NCBI RefSeq assembly: GCF_011038845.1
Contig: NZ_JAAKDW010000011.1
Location: 38,306 to 102,305, forward strand
Reading direction: 5' to 3'
DNA: 64,000 nt
Source: Enterococcus sp. ZJ1622
Lineage (GTDB): Bacteria > Bacillota > Bacilli > Lactobacillales > Enterococcaceae
Positions 20,560 to 31,421 of the stretch are shown here, piece after piece. Below the pieces are notes generated by a model. The model saw only the letters and a list, made by a program, of their open reading frames with translations, had not been told where the DNA came from and did no database searches. The translations under genes and the position numbers were made by a program. The first letter of the stretch is position 1. Each line of letters starts with the position of its first letter.

Positions 20560-20925
20560 ATGTATTTTACAATATTTATTTTCATAGTGTCTATCAATTT
20601 TTTTCATTTAAATACAGAAGTAGTTGTTATAAATTCCGCAGAAGGATTCATTATTAATTATAATGATGGCTCTGCTACTACAACAAATAATACAAAAACT
20701 ACTGAAACATCAGTTACAAATTCTTCAATTGATAATAATTCAATATCACAAAATACAAATAATAATTGGACCATTGCTGAACCTGGTATGGTATTTGTTT
20801 CTAAAAAAGGGAAATATTATTCGAGGGTAACTAATCCTCAAAATTATCAATATATGTCTCAATCTGAGGCTGATAATGCTGGATATACTCGTGCTAAAAG
20901 AGGAAATGAAAATGCTCAACCATAA
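20560..20925 (+). CDS. Exported hypothetical protein of the element, 121 aa
   Basis: ATG 20560, weak ribosome site. A hydrophobic N-terminus (MYFTIFIFIVSINFF) suggests export or anchoring; residues 35-70 are Thr/Asn/Ser-rich and likely a disordered linker; the C-terminal ~50 residues (PGMVFVSKKGKYYSRVTNPQ, then a stretch ending GYTRAKRGNENAQP) form a compact basic domain. That domain recalls the Cys/His domain with G-x-x-YH...GY-x-P-C found at the ends of secreted Firmicutes proteins, but with no cysteines here. Followed by a terminator. Function unknown. Confidence 0.7.
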   Translation: MYFTIFIFIVSINFFHLNTEVVVINSAEGFIINYNDGSATTTNNTKTTETSVTNSSIDNNSISQNTNNNWTIAEPGMVFVSKKGKYYSRVTNPQNYQYMSQSEADNAGYTRAKRGNENAQP

Positions 20926-20950
20926 AAAAGCCTTCGGGCTTTTCTTTTAC
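20926..20950 (+). terminator. Terminator after the exported protein gene
   Basis: AAAAGCC-TTCG-GGCTTTT followed by CTTTT, directly after the TAA stop. It separates this gene from the recombinase gene 35 nt downstream. Confidence 0.82.
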
Positions 20951-20984
20951 AATCATAAGAACATACATTCGAAAGGAGAAAAAC

Positions 20985-22379
20985 ATGAAACGAGTAGCAT
21001 TATATATACGAGTTTCAACGCCAGAACAAGAGAAACACGGCTATTCAATCCAAGCACAAACTGAAAAACTTACCGCATATGCAAAAGCGAAAGATTACTC
21101 GATCTACAAAATCTATACTGATGCTGCACAATCAGGAGCCAAATTAGAACGCCCTGCATTGCAAGAAATGATAGAAGATATCGAAAATAAAAAAATAGAT
21201 GTAGTTATTGTATATAAGCTAGACCGAATTTCTCGCTCACAAAAAAATACAATGTACCTTATTGAAGATATTTTCCTTAAAAACAATGTTGATTTTATTT
21301 CTATGCAAGAAAGTTTTGATACAACAACCTCTTTCGGTCGAGCTATGATTGGTATACTTTCTGTTTTTGCGCAACTTGAAAGAGACAATATAACCGAACG
21401 TATGTCTATGGGAAGACTAGAACGTGTTAAAAAAGGATATTATATGGGAGGCGGAAATATCCCTTTTGGTTATGAATATAACGAACTTACAAATGTATTA
21501 GAACCAGTTGAACCTCAAGCTAACATAGTTAAAAGAATGTTTGAACTAGCTAGTCTAGAACAAAGTATGACAGGAATTGCCAATATTTTATTAGAAGAAT
21601 ACCCCCAATTCAGAACATCGATTAATGATACCACTATTCGTCGTCGGTTAGTTAATCCTGTTTATTTAGGAAAACAAAAATTCAACGGAGAATATCATCA
21701 GGCAAATCATCGAGCAATTATTTCAGAAGAAGTATTTTATAAAGTGCAAAATATCTTAGCAACTAGAGCCCATGGTAATGCATTTAGACGTAGTTACCTT
21801 TTGTCAGGGATAATTTATTGTGGAGTATGTGGCAATCGATACAGCGCTTATGAAAGCCGTTCTAAACATAATGGTATTATTTACAAAAATAAATACTATC
21901 GTTGCAATGCTAGAACATGGAAATACAAGAAAAAAACTGGACACTCTTGTAGCAATCGTTCAATAAAATGTGAGGAATTGGAGAAACATGTAATTGAAAT
22001 TGTAAAAAATTATGCCTATTCGTATGAAAAGAAAAAACAAAAACAAGTGATTAATATTGAACCGTTAAAACAAGAAATCAAAAAACTTCAAATCAAGCAA
22101 TCAAAACTATTAGATATGTACTTAGCTGATAAGTTAAATACTGATCTATATGAAAACAAAAATGAGGAATTGGATTCACATATCAAAGAACTGCAAAAAC
22201 AATTAGAACGTCTCCAAATAAAAAAAGCGAAGGAAGATATTGAAGTACCCATTCAAATAATAAAAAGCACTGACTTTGATCATTCAACACCTGAAGAAAT
22301 AAAGAAATTGCTACATTCAGTAATTGCAAGAATTGAGGTGACTCTAACTGATGTGCTTGTCTTCTTTTACGATTCATAG
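20985..22379 (+). CDS. Large serine recombinase (integrase)
   Basis: 464 aa, ATG with AAAGGAG 7 nt upstream. N-terminal resolvase domain with the nucleophile in YIRVSTPEQEKHGYSIQAQ (serine ~11) and YKLDRISRSQ, then FAQLERDNITERM. The recombinase DNA-binding domain follows, then a zinc ribbon (CGVCGNRY near residue 285, paired with C..C in HSCSNRSIKC near 325), a coiled coil at ~350-420 and a C-terminal segment of the TP901-1 integrase type. The TAG stop lies inside the right inverted arm of the attachment site. It should catalyse integration into the aldo/keto reductase gene. Excision would need a directionality factor; no obvious one is present. Confidence 0.95.
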   Translation: MKRVALYIRVSTPEQEKHGYSIQAQTEKLTAYAKAKDYSIYKIYTDAAQSGAKLERPALQEMIEDIENKKIDVVIVYKLDRISRSQKNTMYLIEDIFLKNNVDFISMQESFDTTTSFGRAMIGILSVFAQLERDNITERMSMGRLERVKKGYYMGGGNIPFGYEYNELTNVLEPVEPQANIVKRMFELASLEQSMTGIANILLEEYPQFRTSINDTTIRRRLVNPVYLGKQKFNGEYHQANHRAIISEEVFYKVQNILATRAHGNAFRRSYLLSGIIYCGVCGNRYSAYESRSKHNGIIYKNKYYRCNARTWKYKKKTGHSCSNRSIKCEELEKHVIEIVKNYAYSYEKKKQKQVINIEPLKQEIKKLQIKQSKLLDMYLADKLNTDLYENKNEELDSHIKELQKQLERLQIKKAKEDIEVPIQIIKSTDFDHSTPEEIKKLLHSVIARIEVTLTDVLVFFYDS

Positions 22380-22399
22380 ACTATTCACACAATCACTTG
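22373..22399. other. Right attachment site
   Basis: Arm TTCATAGACTATT (22373-22385), a 9-nt spacer, core ACTTG (22395-22399). Host coding sequence resumes to the right. Confidence 0.75.
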
Positions 22400-23197
22400 C
22401 ATATTGGCAGGATGTCGCAAAATCCAAGCAGAAGCAAGTCCTGTCGGCGTCGTCTGATATTTTTCCGCCATTTTTTCTAAGGTTTGGTTTAGTTCAGGGA
22501 ATTTTTCATTCCCGATAAATACCCCTTCAAAATGGCCGTATTGGTACGGGGACCATGCTTGGATCGTCATGTCATTCAAGCGAGAATAATCCATTACACT
22601 CCCATCATGATCGATACTTGCAGTATCTGTCATATTGACATGGATTCCCTGATCGACCATTTCTGAATGTTTCAGCCCAAACTGCAGTTGGTTGGCGATC
22701 AATGGCTGGCGTACATGTTTTTTCAGTAATTCGATCTGCATCGGTTTTTGATTGCTGACTCCGAAAAAGCGCACTTTCCCTGATTTTTCCAGCTCGTCAA
22801 ACGCTTCGGCTACTTCTTCAGGCTCGACTAGCGTGTCTGGGCGATGAAGCAACAATGCATCTACATAATCCATGTTCAAGCGGCGAAGGCTACCTTCGAC
22901 TGATTCGATGATGTGTTTTTTCGAGAAATCAAACATGATCCCCGGAACGATCCCGCACTTTGTTTGAATAAATAAATCTTCTCTTTTCAAACTCGTCTTC
23001 GCTAAAGCATCCGCAAAGATCTCTTCGCATTCACCGTTCCCGTAGATATCTGCATGATCAAAAAAGTTGATCCCATTCTCATAAGCTGTTTCGATCACTT
23101 TGACTGGGTCTTTTGCTCCATTCATACGCATACAGCCTAAGATAACAGAAGAGACCAATTGACCGGTTGTTCCTAATTGTATCTGTTTCATCTTCAT
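22385..23197 (-). pseudogene. 5' part of an aldo/keto reductase gene, interrupted by the element
   Basis: 270-codon frame that matches an NADPH-dependent aldo/keto reductase of the YdhF type (LVSSVILGCMRMNG, NFFDHADIYGNGECEE, VDALLLHRPDTLVEP, VRFFGVSNQKPMQIELLKK). The catalytic Asp/Tyr are in DHADIYG. It runs normally to NMQVI and then reaches a foreign Val-stop contributed by the element. The last ~39 residues are at 19897-20019. The truncated protein lacks the last helix; whether it folds is unknown. Confidence 0.88.
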
Positions 23198-23296
23198 TCC
23201 TCCTATTTATACATAAAAAGTGTACCACACTATTTATGAAAAGGCTTCACAAAAATATCTTACGCTCTTTTTATTCAGCTGAACAATTAGGATGAT

Positions 23297-24577
23297 TTAA
23301 ATTCTTTCGCGTACGCATAAATGCTCAATCGCTTTTTCACCGATATCGTTTCGATAGAAGGTGTTTTCTGTATCCTTTTCAGCTAAGGCAGAGTAGATCG
23401 TTTGACGCGCTTCCTCAAGTGTCTCACCATAGGCTTCGACTAAATAAATCCGGCCACCTGCACCAACAAGGACATCATCGCGTTCTTTCACTCCAGCATA
23501 ATATACTGAAAGTCCCTCTTTGGAAAAATCAGGAAGAATCATTCCAGTCTGGTATGCCATGGGATAACCTTTGGCTGCAACAACGACTCCGAGATTGTAT
23601 CCTTCTTCTTTCCAATCTAATTCAATCGGACGATCATTCAGCAGATCATCGATCACTTGCGCCAGATCACTATTCAGTCTCGGCAAAACCACCTGTGTTT
23701 CAGGATCGCCGAATCTAGCATTGAATTCGATGACTTTCGGTCCTTCATCTGTAGCGATCAGTCCAGCGTAAAGAATCCCTGTAAACGAACGACCTGATTC
23801 TTTCATACCAAAGGCAGCTGGCTTCAAAATCTTTTCTACGGCTTCATCCACCATGGTCTGAGGGATTTGCGGAACAGGAGAATATGCTCCCATCCCGCCA
23901 GTATTAGGTCCTTTGTCTCCATCAAAAGCTCGTTTGTGATCTTGTGAGATCACCATAGGATACACTTCTTCTCCTCGTACAAAAGCCAGCAAAGAAAATT
24001 CTTCTCCTGCTAGAAAATCTTCTACCACGATCGTACTGCTACTCTCGCCGAATTGCCGTTCTTTCAGCATCTGTTCCGCTGATCGAAGTGCTTCTTCCAC
24101 AGTCAGCGCTACGACGACCCCTTTACCTGCTGCCAGACCATCTGCTTTGATTACGATAGGCGCTCCTTTTTCCTCAATATAAGACTTCGCAGCTGCATAA
24201 GACTGGAACGTTTGCGCATCTGCTGTTGGTATCTGGTAATCTTCCATCAATTCTTTCGCGAAGCTTTTCGACCCTTCGATCAAAGCCGCCGCTTTCGTTG
24301 GCCCGAATATCTTCAGCCCTTCCTGAGAAAAATCATCCACGATTCCGTTCAAAAGAGGAACTTCTGGTCCGACGAAGCTCCAGTCGATCTGCTCTTTTTT
24401 TGCGAATTCGATCAGCGCCTGATGGTCTGATTCGCTGATTCCCACAGGTTGGATACCGCTCGTACGCATGCCGGGATTTCCGGGTGCGCAATAAACTGTT
24501 TCGACTTTTTCGCTTTCCAGCAATTTTTTCCCGATTGCATGTTCACGTCCGCCAGCACCGATAATCAATAGTTTCAT
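23297..24577 (-). CDS. purD: Phosphoribosylamine-glycine ligase (GARS)
   Basis: Second step of IMP synthesis. 426 aa ATP-grasp enzyme: N-domain KLLIIGAGGREHAIGKKL, GPEVPLLNGIVDDF, ATP-grasp core with IVIKADGLAAGKGVVVA, HKRAFDGDKGPNTGGMGAYS and FNARFGDPETQVVLPRL. AAAGGAG lies upstream of the ATG. Last gene of purCSQLFMNHD, 19 nt after purH. I saw no strong terminator after it. Confidence 0.97.
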   Translation of the reverse strand: MKLLIIGAGGREHAIGKKLLESEKVETVYCAPGNPGMRTSGIQPVGISESDHQALIEFAKKEQIDWSFVGPEVPLLNGIVDDFSQEGLKIFGPTKAAALIEGSKSFAKELMEDYQIPTADAQTFQSYAAAKSYIEEKGAPIVIKADGLAAGKGVVVALTVEEALRSAEQMLKERQFGESSSTIVVEDFLAGEEFSLLAFVRGEEVYPMVISQDHKRAFDGDKGPNTGGMGAYSPVPQIPQTMVDEAVEKILKPAAFGMKESGRSFTGILYAGLIATDEGPKVIEFNARFGDPETQVVLPRLNSDLAQVIDDLLNDRPIELDWKEEGYNLGVVVAAKGYPMAYQTGMILPDFSKEGLSVYYAGVKERDDVLVGAGGRIYLVEAYGETLEEARQTIYSALAEKDTENTFYRNDIGEKAIEHLCVRERI

Positions 24578-24596
24578 AAGCCGCTCCTTTCTTTGC

Positions 24597-26132
24597 TCAA
24601 TGTCTGAAATGTCTTACGCCTGTAAAGATCATCGTCATTCCGTATTTGTTTGCCATATCGATGGAATCTTGGTCTTTGATGCTTCCGCCAGGCTGGATCA
24701 CCGCTTTTATCCCATGTTTTGCTGCATATTCCACTGAATCGTCCATTGGGAAATAAGCATCACTAGCTAATACAGCATCTTTAGTCTTCGCCCCTGCTTG
24801 TTCAATCGCGATCTTGACTGAGCCTACTCGATTCATCTGTCCTGCGCCGATCCCTACAGTTTGATGCTGGTTCGCTAAAACGATCGCATTGGATTTTACA
24901 TGCTTCACTGCTTTCCAGGCAAAAGCCAAGGCTTTTTTCTCTTCTGCAGTCGGTTGACGGTCTGTGACGACTTTCCACGTCTCTTCTTGTTCCATCGCAA
25001 GATCCTGGTTTTGGACAAGCAACCCGCCCAAGACAGTGACTGCTTCATCGGCAATAGTTGCTTCTTGCTGAGAAAAATCGACAGTCATCAGACGAATATT
25101 CTTTTTCCCTTTCAGTATCTCTAAGGCTTCTGAGGTGTAAGAAGGTGCAATGATGATTTCTAAAAAGAGCTTATGCATCTCTTCGGCCGTCGATGCATCT
25201 ACTTCCCGGTTCAACACGATGATCCCACCGAAAATCGAGATCGGATCCGCCTCGTATGCTGCCTGCCAAGCTCCGAGAATCGTATCAGCTGAACCGATCC
25301 CGCATGGATTCATGTGTTTCAACGCTACTACTGTAGGTTCCTGATACTCTTTCATGATACGCAGTGCAGCGTCAGCATCTCGGATATTATTGAAAGAGAG
25401 TTCTTTCCCGTGAAGCTGTTTCGCTGCTGCAATCGAATAGTTTTCCGGTAATGCTGACTGGTAAAAGGCAGCCTGCTGATGGCTGTTTTCTCCATAACGC
25501 AGATTTTGCTTGCGTTCATAGGTCAGCGTCAGTTTTTCTGGTTCTTTTTCTTCAGTCAACTCAGTGAGGTATTGTGCGATCAAGGCATCATATGCCGCTG
25601 TATGCCGAAAGACTTTTGCTGCTAATCTTTGACGAGTCGCAAGCGTAGTATGGCCGTTTTCTTTCCATTCGGCTACTATCTCTTCATAGTCTGCCGGGTC
25701 TGCTATCACTGTGACGAATTCATGGTTTTTAGCTGCACTACGTAGCATGCTCGGCCCACCGATATCGATATTTTCAATCGCTTCATTCATTGTGACACCT
25801 GGTTTCATGATCGTTTCTTTAAATGGATAAAGGTTGACACAGACAATGTCGATCGGCTCGATCCCTTCCGTTTCCATTGCTTGAAGATGGTCTGGAACAT
25901 CTCTTCGTCCTAGAAGCCCGCCGTGAATTTTCGGATGAAGTGTTTTGACACGACCATCCATCATCTCAGGAAACCCTGTGACGTCTTCGATAGAGATCGT
26001 TGTGATTCCTGCTTGATCCAACGCGCGCTTTGTCCCGCCAGTCGAGATGATATCGATCCCGCAATCAACCAATCCTTTGGCAAAGTCGATGATTCCTGTC
26101 TTGTCTGATACGCTTATTAATGCTCTTGTCAT
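24597..26132 (-). CDS. purH: Bifunctional AICAR formyltransferase / IMP cyclohydrolase
   Basis: Last two steps of IMP synthesis. 511 aa. N-terminal MGS-like cyclohydrolase domain ([40 protein letters not shown]), C-terminal AICARFT domain ([37 protein letters not shown]). Its ATG overlaps the purN stop by 4 nt (ATGA), so translation is coupled. Confidence 0.97.
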   Translation of the reverse strand: MTRALISVSDKTGIIDFAKGLVDCGIDIISTGGTKRALDQAGITTISIEDVTGFPEMMDGRVKTLHPKIHGGLLGRRDVPDHLQAMETEGIEPIDIVCVNLYPFKETIMKPGVTMNEAIENIDIGGPSMLRSAAKNHEFVTVIADPADYEEIVAEWKENGHTTLATRQRLAAKVFRHTAAYDALIAQYLTELTEEKEPEKLTLTYERKQNLRYGENSHQQAAFYQSALPENYSIAAAKQLHGKELSFNNIRDADAALRIMKEYQEPTVVALKHMNPCGIGSADTILGAWQAAYEADPISIFGGIIVLNREVDASTAEEMHKLFLEIIIAPSYTSEALEILKGKKNIRLMTVDFSQQEATIADEAVTVLGGLLVQNQDLAMEQEETWKVVTDRQPTAEEKKALAFAWKAVKHVKSNAIVLANQHQTVGIGAGQMNRVGSVKIAIEQAGAKTKDAVLASDAYFPMDDSVEYAAKHGIKAVIQPGGSIKDQDSIDMANKYGMTMIFTGVRHFRH

Positions 26133-26707
26133 TTCCTGTATCCCCCATTTTTGATAATCTCTTCGATCACTTCTGGATAGAGTCGATGTTCTACCCTATG
26201 GATTTTTTCTTCTAAAGAAGCCAGTGTATCCTGCTGGCTGATTTTTACTTTTTCCTGACGAATGATCGGTCCTGTATCTACACCTCGGTCGATATAATGG
26301 ATCGTCACACCTGTTTCCGTTACCCCAGCTTCGAATGCGTCTCTGATACCATGTAAGCCTGGAAAAGCTGGAAGCAAAGAAGGATGGATATTGATGATCC
26401 GATTTTCGTAAACATCTAGCAAAGTCGACCCGATGATTCGCATGTATCCGGCTAAAAGAATCAAGTCTATCTGTTTTTCTTCCAAAAAATGCAATATCCG
26501 CTGTTCATATTCTTTTTTTGAGGCAAATTGCTTAGGAGAAAAACAGTCTGAAACGATCCCTAATCTTTTCGCTCGTTCTAAGACGAAGGCATCTGGCTGA
26601 TCACAAAACAGCCAGTCGATCTTCGCTGGCAACTGGCGATCTTTAATAAAATCAGCTAACACTTGAAAATTGCTGCCATTTCCTGAAGCAAAAACAGCTA
26701 ATCTCAT
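26129..26707 (-). CDS. purN: Phosphoribosylglycinamide formyltransferase (GART)
   Basis: 10-formyl-THF-dependent formylation of GAR. 192 aa. Begins [20 protein letters not shown] with the substrate loop, then the catalytic region [30 protein letters not shown] and [16 protein letters not shown] with the invariant His and Asp. Overlaps purM and purH by 4 nt each (ATGA). Confidence 0.97.
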   Translation of the reverse strand: MRLAVFASGNGSNFQVLADFIKDRQLPAKIDWLFCDQPDAFVLERAKRLGIVSDCFSPKQFASKKEYEQRILHFLEEKQIDLILLAGYMRIIGSTLLDVYENRIINIHPSLLPAFPGLHGIRDAFEAGVTETGVTIHYIDRGVDTGPIIRQEKVKISQQDTLASLEEKIHRVEHRLYPEVIEEIIKNGGYRK

Positions 26708-27747
26708 TTGCTTTCTCCAGCAAATACGACTTTCTCGTCCCTCATCGGAATAACTTCTCCGATTCGATAAACAGCTTCCCCTGTTTCTTTTATGGTTTGC
26801 ATCACCTGATCTGCTTCTGAAGCATCCACTGCTAAGACCATCCCGATTCCCATATTGAAAATCTCGTACATTTCATTTTCTGGGATATCTCCATGATTTT
26901 GCAGACAGGAAAAGATAGCAGGAATGGGCCAAGTCCCTAATTGTATCTGGGCTGCTGTCTCTTCAGGAAGCATTCTAGGAATATTTTCGATGAACCCGCC
27001 GCCGGTAATATGTGCAGCTCCTTTGATTTTTCTTCCCTTCACAAGTGGAAGCAATGCAGAAACATAGATCTTGGTCGGTTCAAGTAACACTTCAGCCAGT
27101 GGAGCATCTAACCCTTCGATCACTGATGACAGCCCAAATTGATGCTGTTCAAAGAATATTTTTCTAACTAGCGAGTAACCGTTAGAATGGATTCCGCTTG
27201 AGGGCAATCCTAATAAAACATCACCGGGCTGGATATTTTGACCTGTCACTAATTGCGATTTTTCGGCTATCCCTACAGCAAATCCAGCAAGATCATAGTC
27301 GTTCCCAGCGTACATTCCCGGCATTTCTGCTGTCTCTCCGCCGATCAAAGCCATCTTTGCTTCTACGCAACCGTTTGCGACCCCTGCAACGACTTTTTCC
27401 AGCCTTTCCGGATCGTTTTTCCCTGTTGCCAGATAATCAAGAAAATATAGCGGCTCTGCTCCTTGGGCTAGAATATCATTGACGCACATAGCGACACAAT
27501 CGATCCCGATCGTATCATGCTTGTCTGCTTCGATCGCAACGGCTAATTTCGTCCCTACGCCATCTGTCCCGGAAACAAGCACTGGCTCTTTTAAGTTAAA
27601 AGGCGTCAGATCGAAACAGCCACCAAAGCCGCCTAATGATCCCATCACACCTAAGCGTTCTGTTTTTTTCACATGTTTTTTGATCCGTTCTACCACTTCA
27701 TAACCGGCTTTCACGTCTACGCCCGCTTTTGCATAAGCATTTTCCAT
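26704..27747 (-). CDS. purM: Phosphoribosylformylglycinamidine cyclo-ligase (AIRS)
   Basis: Fifth step of IMP synthesis. 347 aa from ATG 27747 ([19 protein letters not shown]); an upstream in-frame TTG lies inside the Shine-Dalgarno AAAGGAGAA and is not used. Motifs: [61 protein letters not shown]. 27 nt after purF. Confidence 0.96.
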   Translation of the reverse strand: MENAYAKAGVDVKAGYEVVERIKKHVKKTERLGVMGSLGGFGGCFDLTPFNLKEPVLVSGTDGVGTKLAVAIEADKHDTIGIDCVAMCVNDILAQGAEPLYFLDYLATGKNDPERLEKVVAGVANGCVEAKMALIGGETAEMPGMYAGNDYDLAGFAVGIAEKSQLVTGQNIQPGDVLLGLPSSGIHSNGYSLVRKIFFEQHQFGLSSVIEGLDAPLAEVLLEPTKIYVSALLPLVKGRKIKGAAHITGGGFIENIPRMLPEETAAQIQLGTWPIPAIFSCLQNHGDIPENEMYEIFNMGIGMVLAVDASEADQVMQTIKETGEAVYRIGEVIPMRDEKVVFAGESK

Positions 27748-27774
27748 TGGTAAGAATTCTCCTTTCAAAGCTAC

Positions 27775-29214
27775 TTAGAAAAATGATACTTTTTCTTTCA
27801 GCGATTCTCGATATTTCTCTTCATAATCGTACAAAGGTGTCGGATAATCCCCATTGAAATAAGCCATACACAAACCAGAATACGGCGCATCCCGATCTAA
27901 TCCGATGGCATCGATCAATCCATCCTCGCTCAAAAACTCAAGTGAGTCGGCTCCGATACATTGTCTGATCTCTTCTACACTATGGTTCGCCGCAATCAGT
28001 TCTTTGCGTGTCTGAATATCGATGCCGTAAAAACAAGGATATTTCAGTGGGGGAGAAGCGATCCTGACATGTACTTCTTTTGCTCCTGCTTCCTTCAATA
28101 ACTGAACGATACGGCGACTTGTCGTTCCGCGGACGATGGAATCATCGACCATGATGACTTTCTTTCCTTCTACGACACCACGTACCGCTGACAGTTTCAT
28201 CCGAACGCCCTGCTCGCGCAACTCAGGCGTTGGCTGGATGAATGTACGAGCGATATACTGGTTCTTGACCAAACCGATCTCATACGGAATACCACTTGCC
28301 TCAGCATAGCCACTCGCCGCAGATAACGAGGAATTCGGGACGCCTACGACTATATCCGCCGCGATAGGTGCTTCTTCTGCGAGATTTCTTCCCATGTTTT
28401 TACGCGCAGTATGGACATTGACTCCCGCAATATCCGAATCTGGTCTGGCAAAATAGATGTATTCCATCGAACAGATCGCCAGCTGCGTGTCTTTCGTATA
28501 ATGATCAATCGTGAATCCTTCATCATCGATGATCACTAACTCACCAGGACGGACATCACGGACAAAACGTGCCCCGATCACTTCTAAAGCACAAGTTTCA
28601 GAGGCGATGACGTATGCTCCGTTTTTCATTTGACCGATCGCTAGTGGGCGGAAACCATTTGGATCAAGCGCGGCGATCATGGAATCTTCAGTAATCAGAA
28701 GATAAGCAAAACCGCCTTTCACTTCATTCAGCGCTTCCTTCAATTTGTCCAAGAACACTGGTTGTTCACTTCGTCTGATCAAATGCATCAAGATCTCTGT
28801 GTCTGAATTCGAATGGAAGATCGCACCATTTTCTTCTAGTTCTTTCCTTAAAGAACGGGCATTGGTCAAATTGCCGTTATGTGCAAGTCCGATCGATTGA
28901 TCATAGAATTTGAACAAAAACGGCTGGATATTGTCCACACTGCCATTTCCTGCTGTCGCATATCTCACATGACCGATAGCCGCTTCTCCTGTTAGCTGCT
29001 GCAGCTTTCTCTGATCCTTGAAAACCTCAGAAAGCAATCCAAGATCTCGATGCCCTGAGAGCTTGCCACGATCATTTGAAACGATCCCTGCTCCTTCTTG
29101 CCCGCGGTGCTGCAAGCTATGAAGACCGAAATACGCTACACTGGAAGCATCAGGATGCCCCCACACGCCGAATATCCCGCATTCTTCATTCAGGCTTTTC
29201 ACTTCATAAGACAT
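27775..29214 (-). CDS. purF: Glutamine PRPP amidotransferase
   Basis: Committed step of purine synthesis. 479 aa from ATG 29214, chosen because GGAGG sits 10 nt upstream; an ATG 21 nt further up lies within that site. An 11-residue propeptide precedes the nucleophile Cys12 ([14 protein letters not shown]). Glutaminase motifs RYATAGNGS and [10 protein letters not shown]; PRTase loop [17 protein letters not shown]. The B. subtilis enzyme binds a 4Fe-4S cluster with C-x-x-C near the C-terminus; here that site reads [12 protein letters not shown], so one ligand is Tyr and the cluster may be absent. It overlaps the end of purL by 16 nt. Confidence 0.96.
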   Translation of the reverse strand: MSYEVKSLNEECGIFGVWGHPDASSVAYFGLHSLQHRGQEGAGIVSNDRGKLSGHRDLGLLSEVFKDQRKLQQLTGEAAIGHVRYATAGNGSVDNIQPFLFKFYDQSIGLAHNGNLTNARSLRKELEENGAIFHSNSDTEILMHLIRRSEQPVFLDKLKEALNEVKGGFAYLLITEDSMIAALDPNGFRPLAIGQMKNGAYVIASETCALEVIGARFVRDVRPGELVIIDDEGFTIDHYTKDTQLAICSMEYIYFARPDSDIAGVNVHTARKNMGRNLAEEAPIAADIVVGVPNSSLSAASGYAEASGIPYEIGLVKNQYIARTFIQPTPELREQGVRMKLSAVRGVVEGKKVIMVDDSIVRGTTSRRIVQLLKEAGAKEVHVRIASPPLKYPCFYGIDIQTRKELIAANHSVEEIRQCIGADSLEFLSEDGLIDAIGLDRDAPYSGLCMAYFNGDYPTPLYDYEEKYRESLKEKVSFF

Positions 29215-31421
29215 ACGATCGCTTCCTCCCAGCATCTTTTAGCCGATTCTGTACTCAAACAGATTTCTCCATCCATTGCGCGCATCGTGAGTGTCTGATC
29301 ATTCGTTACTTGACCAGCATAGACTGCTTTGTCTCCCATCAACTGTTCGAGTGCTGCCTGATTTTCGGGCGTTACCGACAAGACGAATCTTGATTGTGTT
29401 TCTGAAAATAGCTGTGCTGTAGACACATCTAGATGGATCGACAACCCTAGATCGCGAGCGAATGCACTTTCTGCTAAGGCGATGGCTAATCCGCCTTCTG
29501 AGCAATCATGAGCACTTTCGATCCAGCCTTTTTTGATAGCTTCTAGCACAAGTTGCTGATTTTCTTTTTCGATTGCCAGATCAAAGTGTTCGATGCGTCC
29601 TTCGATCCGTCCCATCTGCATTTTTTGCAGTTCACTACCATTAAAATCATCATAAGTGTCACCTAGAATATAGATAAGATCGCCTGCTTGTTTAAATTCC
29701 TGAGTGGTGATATGTGCATGGTCTTCGATCAAACCGACCATCCCGATCACAGGGGTCGGATAAATCGCTTTTCCATCTGTTTCATTATACAAAGAGACGT
29801 TTCCTGAGATCACTGGAGTCTCCAGCATCTCACACGCAGCTGAGATCCCGTCTGCTGATGTAGACAATTCCCAGAACACTTCTGGTTTGTCAGGTGATCC
29901 GTAATTCAGACAATCAGTAATCGCTAGCGGTCTCCCGCCACTTGCGACGATGTTTCTTGCCGCTTCTGCCACAGCGATCTGTCCACCGATTTCAGGGTCC
30001 AGATATAAATAACGGGCATTGCAGTCGGTCGTCATGGCTAAAGCTTTTCTTGTACCGCGCACACGTAATACGGCAGCGTCACTTCCCGGACAGACAACGG
30101 TATTTGTCTGGACTTGTGAATCATACGTTTCATAGATCGATCGTTTGGAGGCGATTGTCGGCTGCTTCAACAAATCCAGTAACACTTGGTTCGGATCATC
30201 TATAACAGGTTGATAATTCATCATGTTCCGGAATCTAGCGATACGATCTGGTTCTTTCATTTCTTTATGGTAAACAGGCGCATCTTCTGCTAAAGCATCT
30301 ACCGGCAGATTTGCTACTTCTTCACCCTGATGATATAAGCGATATTGTCCGTCATCTGTTACTTTTCCGATAGTGACAGCATCCAGATCATATTTTTTGA
30401 ATAGTGTCCGCACCTCGTCTTCCGCACCTGCTTTGACACAGATCAGCATACGTTCCTGCGATTCCGACAGCATCATTTCGTAAGGCGTCATACCCGATTC
30501 ACGCTGTGGCACGTCGTCTAAGGACAATACGAGACCAGATCCTGCCTTTGAAGCCATTTCCGAGCTTGAAGAAACCAGACCAGCTGCGCCCATGTCTTGG
30601 ATGCCGACTAAGATATCGGGGTATGTCAAAATCAGTTCCAAACAAGCTTCGAGCAGCAGTTTTTCCATAAAAGGATCGCCGACTTGGACAGCAGAACGCT
30701 GCTGCTCTTCTTCCTGACTGAATTCTTCAGAAGCAAACGTGGCTCCATGAATCCCGTCACGACCAGTTTTTGCCCCAACATACATGATCGAATTCCCGAC
30801 ACCTGATGCCTGACCTTTTTGGATATCCTTATGCTCGATCAGACCAACACACATCGCGTTGACTAACGGATTTCCTTCATAACATGGATCAAAATCGATC
30901 TCCCCGCCAACAGTCGGGATACCGATACAATTGCCATACCCTCCGATTCCAGCGACTACTTCTTCCAGCAGATATTTCGTACGAGGATTATCCAGTTCGC
31001 CGAATCTCAATGAATCAAGCAACGCAATCGGACGTGCGCCCATGCTGAAAATATCGCGGATGATCCCACCTACACCAGTTGCTGCTCCTTCGTATGGTTC
31101 GACTGCAGAAGGATGATTGTGGCTTTCTGCTTTGAAAACGACAGCTTGTCCGTCTCCGATATCGACAATTCCAGCTCCTTCTCCCGGACCTTGCAGAACA
31201 TGTGGCCCATTGGTAGGAAATTTGCGCAGAACCGGCTTGGAGTTCTTATAAGAACAGTGCTCGCTCCACATGACTGAAAAAAGACCTGTTTCCGTGTAGT
31301 TCGGCATTCTACCTAGGATATCTTCTTCGATCATCCGATATTCTTCATCGGTCAGCCCCCATTCCGCATAGATTTTCTTCTCTTTGATTTCTAGCGCTGT
31401 CGGTTCACTCAATGTTTTCAT
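29199..31421 (-). CDS. purL: Phosphoribosylformylglycinamidine synthase II (small PurL)
   Basis: Fourth step of IMP synthesis. 740 aa, the short form that needs PurS and PurQ as partners, both encoded just upstream. Motifs: [84 protein letters not shown]. Starts immediately after purQ. Confidence 0.97.
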   Translation of the reverse strand: MKTLSEPTALEIKEKKIYAEWGLTDEEYRMIEEDILGRMPNYTETGLFSVMWSEHCSYKNSKPVLRKFPTNGPHVLQGPGEGAGIVDIGDGQAVVFKAESHNHPSAVEPYEGAATGVGGIIRDIFSMGARPIALLDSLRFGELDNPRTKYLLEEVVAGIGGYGNCIGIPTVGGEIDFDPCYEGNPLVNAMCVGLIEHKDIQKGQASGVGNSIMYVGAKTGRDGIHGATFASEEFSQEEEQQRSAVQVGDPFMEKLLLEACLELILTYPDILVGIQDMGAAGLVSSSSEMASKAGSGLVLSLDDVPQRESGMTPYEMMLSESQERMLICVKAGAEDEVRTLFKKYDLDAVTIGKVTDDGQYRLYHQGEEVANLPVDALAEDAPVYHKEMKEPDRIARFRNMMNYQPVIDDPNQVLLDLLKQPTIASKRSIYETYDSQVQTNTVVCPGSDAAVLRVRGTRKALAMTTDCNARYLYLDPEIGGQIAVAEAARNIVASGGRPLAITDCLNYGSPDKPEVFWELSTSADGISAACEMLETPVISGNVSLYNETDGKAIYPTPVIGMVGLIEDHAHITTQEFKQAGDLIYILGDTYDDFNGSELQKMQMGRIEGRIEHFDLAIEKENQQLVLEAIKKGWIESAHDCSEGGLAIALAESAFARDLGLSIHLDVSTAQLFSETQSRFVLSVTPENQAALEQLMGDKAVYAGQVTNDQTLTMRAMDGEICLSTESAKRCWEEAIVCLMK

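Larger units (their letters stand above)
20015..22399. mobile_element. ~2.38-kb integrative element with serine recombinase and type I toxin-antitoxin
   Basis: Inserted in an aldo/keto reductase gene. Both junctions carry ACTTG (20015-20019 and 22395-22399); deleting one copy plus the insert restores the host reading frame NMQVIAGT. Just inside lie perfect 13-bp inverted arms AATAGTCTATGAA (20032-20044) and TTCATAGACTATT (22373-22385), which flank the core in the reconstructed attP. Cargo: antisense RNA, Fst-like toxin, a small upstream transcript, an exported protein and the recombinase. No replication, packaging or transfer genes are visible, so it is either a minimal island or a deleted phage/ICE. 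Confidence 0.85.

Noticed and set aside
20876..21064. A 62-codon frame across the start of the recombinase gene
   Set aside because: It overlaps two better genes and the terminator between them, and has no motif.
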